Assembly (NCBI RefSeq): GCF_910592395.1
Contig: NC_088321.1
Coordinates: 2,792,001-2,856,000, forward strand
Reading direction: 5' to 3'
DNA: 64,000 nucleotides
Source of the DNA: Lineus longissimus
Taxonomy: Eukaryota > Nemertea > Pilidiophora > Heteronemertea > Lineidae
Shown here: positions 1 through 9,622 of the stretch, piece after piece
Numbering within the stretch: position 1 is the first letter of the stretch
Layout of the letters: every line of letters begins with the position of its first letter
Position numbers and translations under genes: made by a program
Notes under the pieces: generated by a model
What the model saw: the letters and a program-made list of their open reading frames with translations, nothing else
The model's database searches: none
What the model was told of the DNA's origin: nothing

Positions 1-824
1 TAAAGCCATGAAAAATCGAATGCTCAAAATAAGAAGGATTTTGTATGTTATTTGATATGTTATCAGGCTCAACGTTCATTAGATTGTTCGGCAGAAAAAG
101 CATTAATTCATGACACCACAAGAACTACATTCTGACTGCACAGATAGCAGCCCTACTCGACGATGACCCGCGTGTACTGCGATCGACGCTGATTTTTTAA
201 TAAGAATTTCCAAGGAGGCCATTTATACCCCCGAAAAACCGGCACCAGAATTTGAATGTGACCCGACTGAGCTAAAATTATGCTATCTATGAAGCAATTG
301 GATGGACTTTGATCTCTGTGACCTTTAAAGGGGGACTATGGGCAGGAGCAGAGGGGCTAATTTGGCCATCTTCAAGTGACTAATATTCACTGCAAGGGAC
401 CTGGGTCGTGTCAGATTCAGCACTTAACATATTCCTTGTATAAGCGTGAATCATTTCGACTTACTGTGAGATGTGAGAGACCCCTATTGGCGAATTTGTG
501 TAACTTTATCTTGCCTGCCTAGCTGCTTCCTATATTATCCCTTTAAAGGCAGGTTAAGTCGAAAACCCACGTGATAAGTGATGTGCTATAATCGTATATA
601 CCAACAACAGCATTTGGTCGTTCTAACTATAACTCTTGGTTTACATGTAACATAACGGATTTTCTAGACGACAGCGTGATACCATAAAGTCGTCCATCCA
701 TCCCAACGGTTACGACGTGGGGAAGGACGACGAAAACTACAATTAGGACGGACGACGGACGCCACGGTATCGTTAGCTCCCCTCGGGTGAGCTATTTAAC
801 GAAATATATTTTTTAAAGTCTTAC
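1..824. other. Intronic sequence beyond the last visible kinase exon
   Basis: No coding segment, RNA gene or clear repeat was recognised here. The kinase gene on the minus strand must continue past its exon ending at 825, because the codon for Trp is split there and the C-lobe is missing. I did not find the next exon in this stretch, so it probably lies outside the window. Confidence 0.5.
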
Positions 825-1023
825 CATATATCAGTCTTGAGACCATATCCCTTTGTGTTTTCGTCGATGCGGTAACCAGTCGCTGCTTCCGGTGATAGGT
901 AGTTATGTGTACCTGCGCCAGCCGTTGTTGCTCCATGGGACAAGAGACTGGTACTAAGCTCTTTGGCGATTCCAAAGTCCATCAATTTAATACGGTCGTT
1001 CGAGCCGAGAAGGATGTTGTGAG
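825..1023 (-). CDS. Protein kinase exon 8: catalytic loop end, DFG and SPE motifs
   Basis: This is the last visible exon of a minus-strand serine/threonine kinase. It is bounded by an acceptor (...TTTCCTTAG) and a donor (GTAAGA). The translation runs from HNILLG through MDFGIAK (the magnesium-binding DFG) to GAGTHNYLSPEA (activation segment with SPE in place of APE) and ends KTDIW. It starts with two bases that complete a codon begun in the exon at 15192-15318, giving HRDIKPHN with the catalytic Asp and Lys and the Asn at canonical spacing. A short insertion, ATGYRIDENTKG, sits between SPE and GYGLKTDIW. The active-site residues are all present, so the enzyme should be catalytically competent. 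MAP3K/STE affinity is inferred from the sequence flavour. The C-lobe beyond subdomain IX is not in the window. Confidence 0.88.
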
Positions 1024-1165
1024 CTAAGGAAATAATAAGGTACTGCGATGATACAATCAGATGTCATAAAACATATCCGAATTTGTGATAGAAGGACTGG
1101 TTACTTTCAAGCATGGTACATATGGAGCCCCCATTCCCCTTTACGGAGGCAATTGAACGATTTCC

Positions 1166-1245
1166 GCCCATAAGTCCGAAGGTCCTCTCGTCCGAATGTC
1201 CACAATTCTGAAGGTCTATAAGTCCGAATGTCCAGAAGTCCGAAA
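1166..1245 (-). repeat. Left minisatellite-like inverted terminus of the MULE
   Basis: On the minus strand this reads as repeats of TTCGGACTTATGGAC, TTCGGACGAGAGGAC and variants, about 16-18 bases per unit. It is the inverted partner of the longer array at 3886-4071. Unit degeneracy is high, and there are about five units here. Confidence 0.75.
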
Positions 1246-1895
1246 ACAAAATTTTGAAACTGATGATCTTTGGACTATTAAACCAGTGAAAAAAATCTTA
1301 CATGTATTAAAAGTTCAATAGAAGTGCAAAATAATGCAAACGACGGCGACTGAAACTGTAGAAAAAAGTAACACAACACGTACCTAGGCTAGATATTGAA
1401 ATGATACATGTATGTTTGTTATTTAATTATTCACTTGTTTGAACAAATCACAATTACTATCGCAGTAACCGAAATAAAAAATAAACGTTAACTATAAACT
1501 GTACGTGTGTTTCTAATCATGCATCAATGAATTACGCATATAGACATCTTATAGGGACAATTAATACTTGTCAATTGCGCATGGGTCCGCACATAAAATG
1601 GTTTGTTGGGGAACAGCGGCGCAAGAAAATAACACAAGAGATTTATGCGCACGCCAGGCGCAATGTGGTAGTATGAATTGACCCTTGGCTGACCTTGTGC
1701 ACATATTTCCACATCCGTTTTCGGTGTGCCAAGAAATTTCAAAACCTCCCTGGTTAAAAAGAAAAAGAAAAAATCTATATGTGCGTAGCGGTTTTTCACG
1801 CAAACCAAGCGGACCGAAGGGAATTCCCTGGTCATCTCAAGTTGAACACCCTTTCATTGGTATTTTGCGCATCTAGCGGAACGTCATTACCGACT

Positions 1896-3720
1896 TTAGA
1901 CAGCGAACTTTTTCACTGCATAGACAATTGCATTCCAGTACTGATCGATGTAACGTACACCATCGGCATTGTACTTGGCCTTCAGGCGCCTTATGTGAAT
2001 CTCCAATCTAGCTGGGGGATCCTCACCGTTATAGGCGGCATCGGCTGCTGATTCCATGACGACCTGCTCGTCTTTCATCTTGCGAATGAAGTGCCAGAGG
2101 GTTGGATGCGCCCTTCCGCTCTTTTTGTTCCATTTATTGTGAAACCCCGGAAAAAAAAGGAAGAATATGAATTTTGTCTGTCCAGGTACATGGACTCAGG
2201 TTTCCTTCTCTTATCGTTCTCCTTTACAAGTTAAAAGACAACGTTTTACAATAATAATGCACGTATCTTCCATGTGATTATTTGTGCGTGTGTCGCTGTC
2301 TCGATTGAAGACGTTCCACAATGCTGGTGGGAAGTTTCCATCCGGATAGTTTCTTTCTACGTCGTCTAGGAAGTCTTGCAGAGCTGGAAAGCGGTTGATG
2401 AGGCGCCTGGTTGAATTTCTCTCGACCAACATCCGAATGTTCTGGGGGACAAGTGCCAGTGGTATGGGTCCTAATGCCATAACTTTCCGGCTACTCATCT
2501 TTAATCTCTCCATCCGACGGTACTGAACAGCCATCCAAGATTCTGTATTCTACGCCAAAGACCCTGGCATAAGTGGAAATAACATGCTTATAACTGTGCA
2601 ATGCGAAATTCCGTTTCAAAGGCGAGAAGTAGACCGTTCTCGAAATCAGTAATAACCAACTGCGGGGCTAGACGGTGGTGTACCACCTCGCATACTTTCC
2701 GTCTTACGTGCTGGGAAGCAGTTGTCTGTTCTTGCCAATTGTCTTCCCCATTACAAAGCATCAAACCAATGGAAGCACCCAACCAATGGTACATTCCGTG
2801 AATGGTCACAAGTTGCGTGTACGGCTGTGGACAACTCTTAAATGTCCCATCTAAATAGATAGTGCGACATATCTGCAGCTTACGGCAATTACCATCGGTC
2901 GCATGAATCAGAATTCCCCACTTGTTGTCAATATGGCTCAAGAATCGTTCGCTGTTCAACGTCCTTCTCCATTCCTATTTCATGAAGACTTCATCGATAT
3001 CATGTGGAACTGGTGGTACCATCTCTGACCTAATACGGAACAGCGACGTCCGTACTGCCTCGAATTCTGGAATTGCTCCTGGATCTTGAATGGTCATGAT
3101 TGTCAACTTTTCATCATAAATGCGCTTGTTTGGCTTGGAAGGGTCATTCCTTACTACTTCTTATTAGGTCTTCTTCAGGATGATGTTGGCGTTCGGATTC
3201 CTAAAAAGATAAGTCCCTTTGTTGAAATGTCCAATTTAAAGGGGCAGTGATCGATTCAGTGGAGTTTGTTTACTGAACTATAGGGAGCTAGCGGTGGGTT
3301 GGTGAACAGAGGGCAATGCACGTGAACCAGATCAGGGTTGGAACAGCAAAATACCAGTCTAACACCTCGTTGCAATCATCCCTGGATGTGTGGCTCCCTA
3401 CGCTGATAATTTCAGTGCACTTGATTGTGGAGGACTACAGTGCTCCTTTAACTTAAAGGCGGTATTACAGAGTTTCTCGCCCATTTAATATTCAAACAGG
3501 AGATTACAATTACGCCTAAATAAATCACTTACAAGTAATATTTCAATTTCAGGATTGGGTGTCTCTAAATCGAATGAGTTGGTTTGCAGTACCGTTCGAT
3601 ATGGGGCCCTCCAGCATCGCCTGTATCTTTTCCGTGGCATTCTTGTTACGATGGTAATGGAAATCATTGAAAATTATAACTTTAGAGCCCTTCCTCCGCC
3701 CTCTTGTCACGCACGCCATG
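1896..3720 (-). pseudogene. MULE transposase pseudogene
   Basis: Reading the minus strand downward, 3719-3551 encodes a short basic segment (RGRRKGSKVIIF...) like the FLYWCH-type DNA-binding start of invertebrate MULEs. From 3190 to 2588 comes the catalytic part: NKRIYDEKL, then YLDGTFKSCPQPYTQL with the first catalytic Asp, and VITDFENGLLLAFE with the second. From 2534 to 1896 comes the C-terminal part with FPPALWNVF, RTNNHME and KWNKKSGRAHPTLW. The breaks are a TAATAA pair near 3160, a TAG near 2976, a TAA near 2588 and a frameshift near 2525. A spacer of about 120 bases between RTNNHME and the FHNKWN continuation looks like an intron that has lost both consensus ends. The element cannot make a functional transposase. 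The family assignment rests on the DGTFK and RTNNH motifs. Confidence 0.8.
3236..3451. mobile_element. Small TTAA-flanked MITE
   Basis: The sequence between two TTAA tetranucleotides (3236-3239 and 3448-3451) begins AGGGGCAGTGATC and ends with the inverse of AGGAGCACTGTAG. TTAA target sites and short inverted ends are typical of piggyBac-type nonautonomous elements. There is no coding capacity. The terminal repeats are imperfect, so this is moderate evidence. Confidence 0.45.
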
Positions 3721-3885
3721 CTAAAAAATGACTACCTGCACAGAAAATCGCGTGATGCTGGGTCAGTGTGATTTGCAGAATCGGATTTCCACGTAGGCTG
3801 TATTTGATGTTTCCGCGTAATATTGATGTTACATATAGACGGGTTACTAACAATAACATACATGCACACGCATTTAAAATGGGAT

Positions 3886-4071
3886 TTCGGACTTTTGGAC
3901 CTTCGGAGTTGTGGACCCTTTTTCATTACTTTCGGACTTATGGTCTTTCGAACTTATGAACCTTCGGAACTGTGGACCTTCGGCATTATGGGTCGTTTTC
4001 AAAGAAGATTTTTTCCTTTGTGGTCTTGTGGGCCTTCGGACCTGTGGACCTTCGGACTTATGGACAGTCGC
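3886..4071 (+). repeat. Right minisatellite-like inverted terminus of the MULE
   Basis: About ten units of the type TTCGGACTTNTGGACC run rightward and end at CTTCGGACTTATGGACAGTCGC, directly before the 9-bp target duplication. About 40 bases near 3994-4020 interrupt the array. It is longer than the left array, as expected if the units expand and contract independently. Confidence 0.75.
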
Positions 4072-4080
4072 CAATTGAAC

Positions 4081-6333
4081 ATTACTTTTTCAACCCTTGA
4101 CGTTTCTATTTAGCACAAATCGCTCTTCTCTACTAACTTATCTATACAAGTAGGTCTTCGTTTGGGGTATTCAGAAAAAGAAAGTAAGATGTCATCACCC
4201 TCCCTGGATTCAGAGTAAAGTGGGGCAAATTGTGAAAATTGCTGCTAATTTCAGCGAAAAAACGCGTCATCTCATAAACTGCCACCTTGAAGCATAAAAA
4301 TTGATCATTTGTACTTTTCGATTTGGATTTATCTCAAGACATACCCCAAAGATTGTTCCACTTCTACTATTGTTTGCTGACAAATTTTGGTGCCATGACA
4401 GTCAATATCGTTAGTGCATAATAGAATCCTTTTTTCCCCTGACATTCTCTTGAATATATACTCTAGAACATTTCTAACTTCTACACAGGCTACTCCGCAT
4501 GAAAGCCGAATTCGATTGAGAAAATCAACTAAACCCCTTTAACACGAAAGTATTTAAGACAAAAAACTAAATAAAAGAACAATAAACAAGGCTGGCGCCG
4601 TTGAAAGTCACGTGGTCATTGTTTTACTGACGTTAATGAAACGGCCAAGGCCATTGTGCTCACCTGTTGACATGGTTGAGATATATACAACACTATTGTC
4701 AGCTTGTAATGGGCTTATATGTTAGTACTGCACACTAACCGATGGCACCAGCATATAAGAATCTATAAGTTATAGTACATGGGACCGATACCATATAAAC
4801 TTGTCCCTAATCGTTCTACACATCAAAGCAAACGTAGGCATCGGAGTGTAGAAAGGCTACAAACGAGCCTAGATCAAGATACCGTAAGCTAGCGCCGATT
4901 CTCATGTTATTAGTTCAATTAGTTTCGTACAAGTTGATAGGGCCACTTTACGACCTATTGTTTATACCTTGGACACAATCAATTTCGGCGAAACACAACA
5001 CGGCGACTGTTAAGGCATAACACTACCAAATTAGCCTATCACTTTCGGGATTAACAGCATTTTGGCGAAATTGTTTGCAAAACACACGGAAACGTCCAAA
5101 ATAGCCCCAAATTTGGCCTTTTAAAATCAATGCCAACAAAACTGCTCAAAGTCTGTCAACGGCCACAATGTGAGACAAAACTATGTGTATCAAAGAACAA
5201 ATAAAGCCTAACCTGGTAATAAATGATGCAACAATAAGCCCGTAAAAGCAGATCGCAGGTCGTTGACAGCTGGATTTCTGCACAAAAAATAGTAGCACTC
5301 AGTAGACCACGTGACTAATACACACTCAACAGAAAACGAAACTGTGCACCATGTAAGTTTGTGTATTTGCTGAAGAATCGGTCAAAACCTTCGATATATA
5401 TTGTAGTCCAATATTTAAAACAATATTTCAGTGACAACCTTTAACCCTTTTTTTTCTTCAACTCTGATGAGGTATCAAAATTCATGTAATATTAGTCCAA
5501 AAAGAAAATCAAATGGAAACGTTATTTTATGTAAATGATCTTTCTTCCTTTGGCCTGTTGCCTTGGCTCGAAAAAATTGAATTTGAATGGCAGTTTTGCC
5601 ATCACACATTGTCATTTTGATTAAATTTAATTGATCAATATGTCTGATAACACAAGTCACGCACTAAATGTACTGTTTTACACTCAGCAAATGCAACTTT
5701 GATCGGGAACCGTTTTAAACCGGAGAATGGAAATTGCGACAGTTTAAAGAGGAACACGCATTTATTACACATATTCGGATTCCTATATCAACAAAATTTG
5801 TTCAGCAAACAGCGGCGAGAACACCGGTGTAAAAGTAATGGACGTCCTAGGAATGCAGGACCCCATACAATAGCAGTGTATTGTCAACGAATGTGGTTAA
5901 TGGTTTGGTTAGGGTTAGCTACATAATCTTCAACAAAGGAACTCGGCGACTCTATTCACTTTCACAAAAGGACCGGACTTCATTAGATTCCGGGGGGGGG
6001 GGACTTTTTCTTTTACACCGGTCTGATCTACGGAGATGTATATATCGATATGGAACAATCAATTTGATTGATGATGGCATTATAGCCCACAAAACATTTA
6101 GAAGCAAACATATTATTTTTAGGAGGTAGCCAGTCGAAAATGTCGAAAGGTTCTTTGCTCGAATCCTTAGCAGCAAGGTGAGTATTGAATAGGCCAGACA
6201 ATAAGTTTAATTACAATGGAGTCATGGAGGGATCTGATCAAAAAGGGGGTAAAATCACCCAAAGAGCAATAAAACACGAAGTCAAAAGAATAACAAATAA
6301 TCCACCACAACTACCGAAAGTATGCTGAATATA
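4081..6333. other. Intronic sequence without recognised genes
   Basis: No coding exon was recognised in this part of intron 7. It contains a 32-bp terminal fragment of the dispersed AGCTCACC repeat at 4635-4666 and a G homopolymer near 5993-6001. Short open frames here show no family resemblance or splice context. Confidence 0.6.
4635..4666 (-). repeat. Terminal fragment of the AGCTCACC dispersed repeat
   Basis: The sequence AATGAAACGGCCAAGGCCAT followed by TGTGCTCACCTG is the reverse complement of the right end of the elements at 42966-44090 and 56728-57430. Only the end is present, so this is a deletion remnant. Confidence 0.55.
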
Positions 6334-7954
6334 TACACTGTTGGGCAAAATGGTTGTCACCCCTATAGAAAATTGTGAGTTTCAGGTTTATATCCATATT
6401 TCTCCACAATCATGGTCAGGTTTCTTTCATTCTTGGATTGAAATTGACATGAGTGACCTAATTCAATTTCGTCACAGGGTATGGCAGTCGTGTGATGTAA
6501 TAAGACACTGTAAAAGGAGTGTTTCTGCTGACCATGTCCTTTCGGTCCTATGCCTAGTCCACAGCCGACTAGGTGTTCGTGCATTCTCCTGGTTAACCAA
6601 CGCAATCCTATTGGATTTTCTTGACCAGCCAATGCAGAACTTGTCATGCCCGGCCCATACAGCCAAATTCAGCGAGGTGAGGCCATTGGAAGGTGGCCCA
6701 GCGGGCAAGGTCCTGGCGCCATCACCGAAGTGATGGGACTTTCGAAAAGGACGGTGCAAAGGTGGATTTCGAAGTGGCGACAGGACGGTAATGTTAACGT
6801 TGGGAGATCTACTGGTCGTCCTCGCATCTCTAATGAAAGAGACGACCGTCATCTCTTGCGTCGTTGCCGTGCAGATCGTAAGAAAACAACGACACAGCTG
6901 CACAATGACTGGCACAACCTGGATAATGTTGACGTTAGTCGAACAACGGTAAACCGTAGGCTGATTGCTGCCGGGTATCATGCAAGAAGTCAGGTAGTCT
7001 GTCCAAAATTGACAGATGCGGCAAAACGTCGACGGCTTCTGTGGGCGAGAGCGCATGCTGACGTGCCGGACGAAATGTGGCGCCACATCGTCTTTGGTGA
7101 CGAGTCCCGTTTCTTGCTGTTCCGTGTTGATGGCAGGGTCAGAGTTCGTCCATTACCAGGCGAGCAGCTTCGGGAAGACTGTGTAGGCCTGCGTGTTCCA
7201 TTTGGAGGTGGTTCAGTCCATATCTGGGGCGCCATTCATTATCATGGAAAAACTGCAGTCCGGGTCCTAGAGCAAAATGTAAACGATCTCCTCTACTTGG
7301 AGATCCTCCGAGATCACGTCCTGCCAGAAGCAAGGGCCCACTTCGGCAACAACTGGACACTAGCAGACGACAACGCCAGACCCCACAGTGCAGCAATAGT
7401 GAACAATTTCTTGCACGAACAAGACGTCAATCGTCTGGACTGGCCTCCTTACAGCCCGGATATGAACCCCATAGAGCACCTGTGGGACCATATCGGCAGA
7501 GAACTCGAAAATTTGGACCCTCAGCCTCAGAACCTTGCCGACTTTGGTGATGCAATTGTCCGTATTTGGGGCGAAATGTCCCGACGAATTGCAGCGCTCA
7601 TTGCAGCCCGTGGGGGCAATACGCGATATAAGGTATGCAAGCAGGGCGAAATTACCCAATTGTGCAATTCCTATCAATTTGGACAATCAAATCTGGTCAG
7701 ATGGAGAGAATAGAGTGAAACAATGACAAAGATGTTTTCCATAGTTTAGGTCCCTCCGTAGATAAAATGTCAATTAATAAGCAATTGATGGCAAACATGT
7801 GCTAGTTTGTGGTCCAAAAACACCCGCTAATACCATGTGTGTACAACTGCAAAGTTTCCAGTTGTACATGTTTACCATATCAAAATAAATTAAACATGGA
7901 TATGAAATCATATCTGCCATCGCAGGGGTGACAACCATTTTTCCCAACAGTGTA
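6334..7954 (+). mobile_element. Intact Tc1-type DNA transposon
   Basis: The element body is 6336-7952 (1617 bp) between TA dinucleotides at 6334-6335 and 7953-7954. Its ends are near-perfect inverted repeats of about 29 bp beginning CACTGTTGGG and running to GGTTGTCACCCCT, with one mismatch seen. It carries one long uninterrupted transposase ORF. TA duplication, terminal repeats and DD34E spacing together define a Tc1-lineage element. It lies in kinase intron 7, transcribed opposite to the gene, and its intactness suggests recent arrival. Confidence 0.93.
6646..7713 (+). CDS. Tc1-like DDE transposase, full length, 355 aa
   Basis: This enzyme excises and integrates the surrounding element by cut-and-paste at TA sites. 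Residues 1-110 form paired helix-turn-helix DNA-binding domains (ITEVMGLSKRTVQRWISKWR; the second helix set ends with SRTTVNRRLIAAGY), with a GRPR-type linker (GRSTGRPRIS) between them. The catalytic triad is visible: Asp in VFGDESRF, Asp in LADDNARPHSA, and Glu in MNPIEHLWD. Exactly 34 residues separate the second Asp from the Glu (DD34E). The length matches functional Tc1 transposases. There are no stops or frameshifts. The chosen start, MPGPYSQIQRGEAIGRW, fits the usual family N-terminus. The GC content is higher than in the flanking intron. Activity cannot be judged from one copy. Confidence 0.93.
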   Translation: MPGPYSQIQRGEAIGRWPSGQGPGAITEVMGLSKRTVQRWISKWRQDGNVNVGRSTGRPRISNERDDRHLLRRCRADRKKTTTQLHNDWHNLDNVDVSRTTVNRRLIAAGYHARSQVVCPKLTDAAKRRRLLWARAHADVPDEMWRHIVFGDESRFLLFRVDGRVRVRPLPGEQLREDCVGLRVPFGGGSVHIWGAIHYHGKTAVRVLEQNVNDLLYLEILRDHVLPEARAHFGNNWTLADDNARPHSAAIVNNFLHEQDVNRLDWPPYSPDMNPIEHLWDHIGRELENLDPQPQNLADFGDAIVRIWGEMSRRIAALIAARGGNTRYKVCKQGEITQLCNSYQFGQSNLVRWRE

Positions 7955-8498
7955 TAATCCGCGTTGTCTTCAATCTTATCATGTTGCGTGAATGACATCA
8001 ACTCGTTTTGAATATTGCACTAATCGTTCCGGTGAAAATGCACATTGTTTATCTGTAGATTTAAGGCAGCTTGGATGTATATTTTTGGGGCAATGATTTG
8101 GGTTTTATTTCGAGCTATTGTACAGAGAGAGCACAACGTGACCTCCATGACTTCAAATGGTGGTTTTCTTTGGAATATAAGCCTGCATCGTGATTCATGC
8201 CGGTGTGAAAGCGGATAAAGTCCCCCTGGTAGCAAGGTCCGGAGGACCTTGTTCCCTAGCGAGTGGGGTCCTCCTGACCCCTGGGGATAATAGTCTTTAC
8301 CAGACATCTACCCCTGGTCCTATATAGGGACATGCGGACTTTAGCCACTAGGGACATTGATCGCTTTTACAGCAGTAACAACGCATAAAGTCCCACGCAT
8401 AGAATGTCCATTCCTTATATAAATAGTCGCGTAATGTGACATGGTCTTTAATTTTAGGAATAGGTAGGCTAAAAATCGGGTTATTTTCCGTCGGCTCT
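7955..8498. other. Intronic sequence with GGAC/GTCC motifs
   Basis: There is no gene. From about 8218 the sequence is dense in GTCC and GGAC words often separated by CTAG or CCCT (for example GTCCGGAGGAC and CCTATATAGGGAC). It resembles a degenerate, scattered version of the array at 8999-9279. Confidence 0.45.
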
Positions 8499-8567
8499 CA
8501 TGGCGCAGTGGAACAGTGCCTGGTTCATGGCTGAGAGTCTTGTGGATCGAATGCGCCGTGGCGATTT
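8499..8567 (+). repeat. tRNA-like SINE head
   Basis: ATGGCGCAGTGGAACAGTGC resembles a polymerase III A box, and 40 bases later GTGGATCGAATGCGCC resembles a B box. The two ends can pair weakly, but a full cloverleaf does not form. It is best read as a decayed tRNA-derived SINE or tRNA pseudogene. Confidence 0.4.
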
Positions 8568-8998
8568 TCTTTTTTAATTAATGTAATATAATACAATGGT
8601 TAGTATCTCAATACAATGATTGACTCTCTTTTTTTCAATTTCGTCATCTTAATAACAATTTTTATTGCGTAAGTACTATCAAAAGTGGCTATGAAATGCT
8701 CAGCCTAGCCAATGCTCTGCCATTCGAAATGGAGAGGACACGCGCAACACGGTCGAGAAACATCAGTTCTCCAGCGGAGGTTTTTCGTTATTTGTCGTTT
8801 TCAAAATACCCCGCTGAAGCAAATGCAAACCAGAAGCGAGTTCTTCGGCGTGTTGCCGCTAAAAACTACAAGGTAGGCATTTTACTTTATAGTGCATGTG
8901 ATTGAGTTATCCAGGTTCTCCTTTTTAATGAATTAGATTTGGAAAAAATCGGAATATCAGCCAACAGAGTGGTTAAAATCTTCTGAGTTCAATCGTCC

Positions 8999-9279
8999 GG
9001 ACCTTTAACTCTAGGAATAGGAGTCCTTTGGACCTTGATACCTAGGATTTAATGTCCCCGGATATTAAACACGGGATTCAATGTCCATCGGACTCTCGTA
9101 GCTAGGAATAGAAGTTCATTGGACACTTATCTCTAGTTATGAATGTGTCCGGACTGTGAACGCGGTTACTAATGTCCAATGGACTGTCCAACCTAAGGAT
9201 AGGTGTCTCATGAGACATTAGTTGCTAGGTGTGGTAGTCTATGGGACAGTAATACCTAGGAATGGTGGTCTCTAAGACG
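8999..9279. repeat. Degenerate tandem array of ~30-bp GGAC...GTCC units
   Basis: Nine or so consecutive units each begin GGAC and end GTCC, with a central block close to CTAGGAATA (for example GGACCTTTAACTCTAGGAAT). The spacing is 29-31 bases. Each unit has partial dyad symmetry because GGAC and GTCC are complementary. Related units recur at 8218-8410, 9673-9735 and 13489-13615. No known satellite was recognised. Confidence 0.7.
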
Positions 9280-9622
9280 TACACTTAACATTATTTCCAA
9301 TATATCACATTATAATTGAGGGCCGTCTATATTATAATTAGAGTAAGTAGTGACGACTTCATGGAGTAAAACATGCTCAGTTACATGTGTCTGTTCATTG
9401 ACGAATCGGATACCGTATATTATCTAGTCTTCCTATTTCAGCGTGACAAAGGAATACTCTGGTATCGGGTTGTTTCGAGGATCGGCGAACCAGTTGAAGA
9501 CAATGCCTCGGGGAGAGATGATGCTGGGGATGCGGAGACTCACGATTATCAAGTAACTAGGCGAGCCAGTCCTCCCAGACGGCGTGATGTAAATCATTAT
9601 CGAAATAAATCACTCAGTCAAA

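Larger units (their letters stand above)
1150..4080 (-). mobile_element. Mutator-like (MULE) DNA transposon, decayed, with target duplication
   Basis: The element body is 1159-4071. Identical 9-bp flanks CAATTGAAC (1150-1158 and 4072-4080) form a direct target-site duplication of the size usual for MULEs. Both termini are inverted arrays of short units around CTTCGGACTTATGGAC, reading inward-complementary. The shared terminal stretch includes CCATAAGTCCGAAGGTCC. Between them, on the minus strand, lies a broken MULE transposase gene. The element sits inside intron 7 of the kinase gene. A nonautonomous TTAA-flanked element has inserted into it at 3240-3447. Confidence 0.82.

Noticed and set aside
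3823-4113. 96-codon ORF rich in LDLRSCGPF repeats
   Set aside because: It is the translation of the MULE terminal minisatellite in one frame, not a repeat protein.
6472-7086. 204-codon minus-strand ORF across the Tc1 element
   Set aside because: It is the antisense shadow of the GC-richer transposase and terminal region. It shows no motif and overlaps the terminal inverted repeat gene start.
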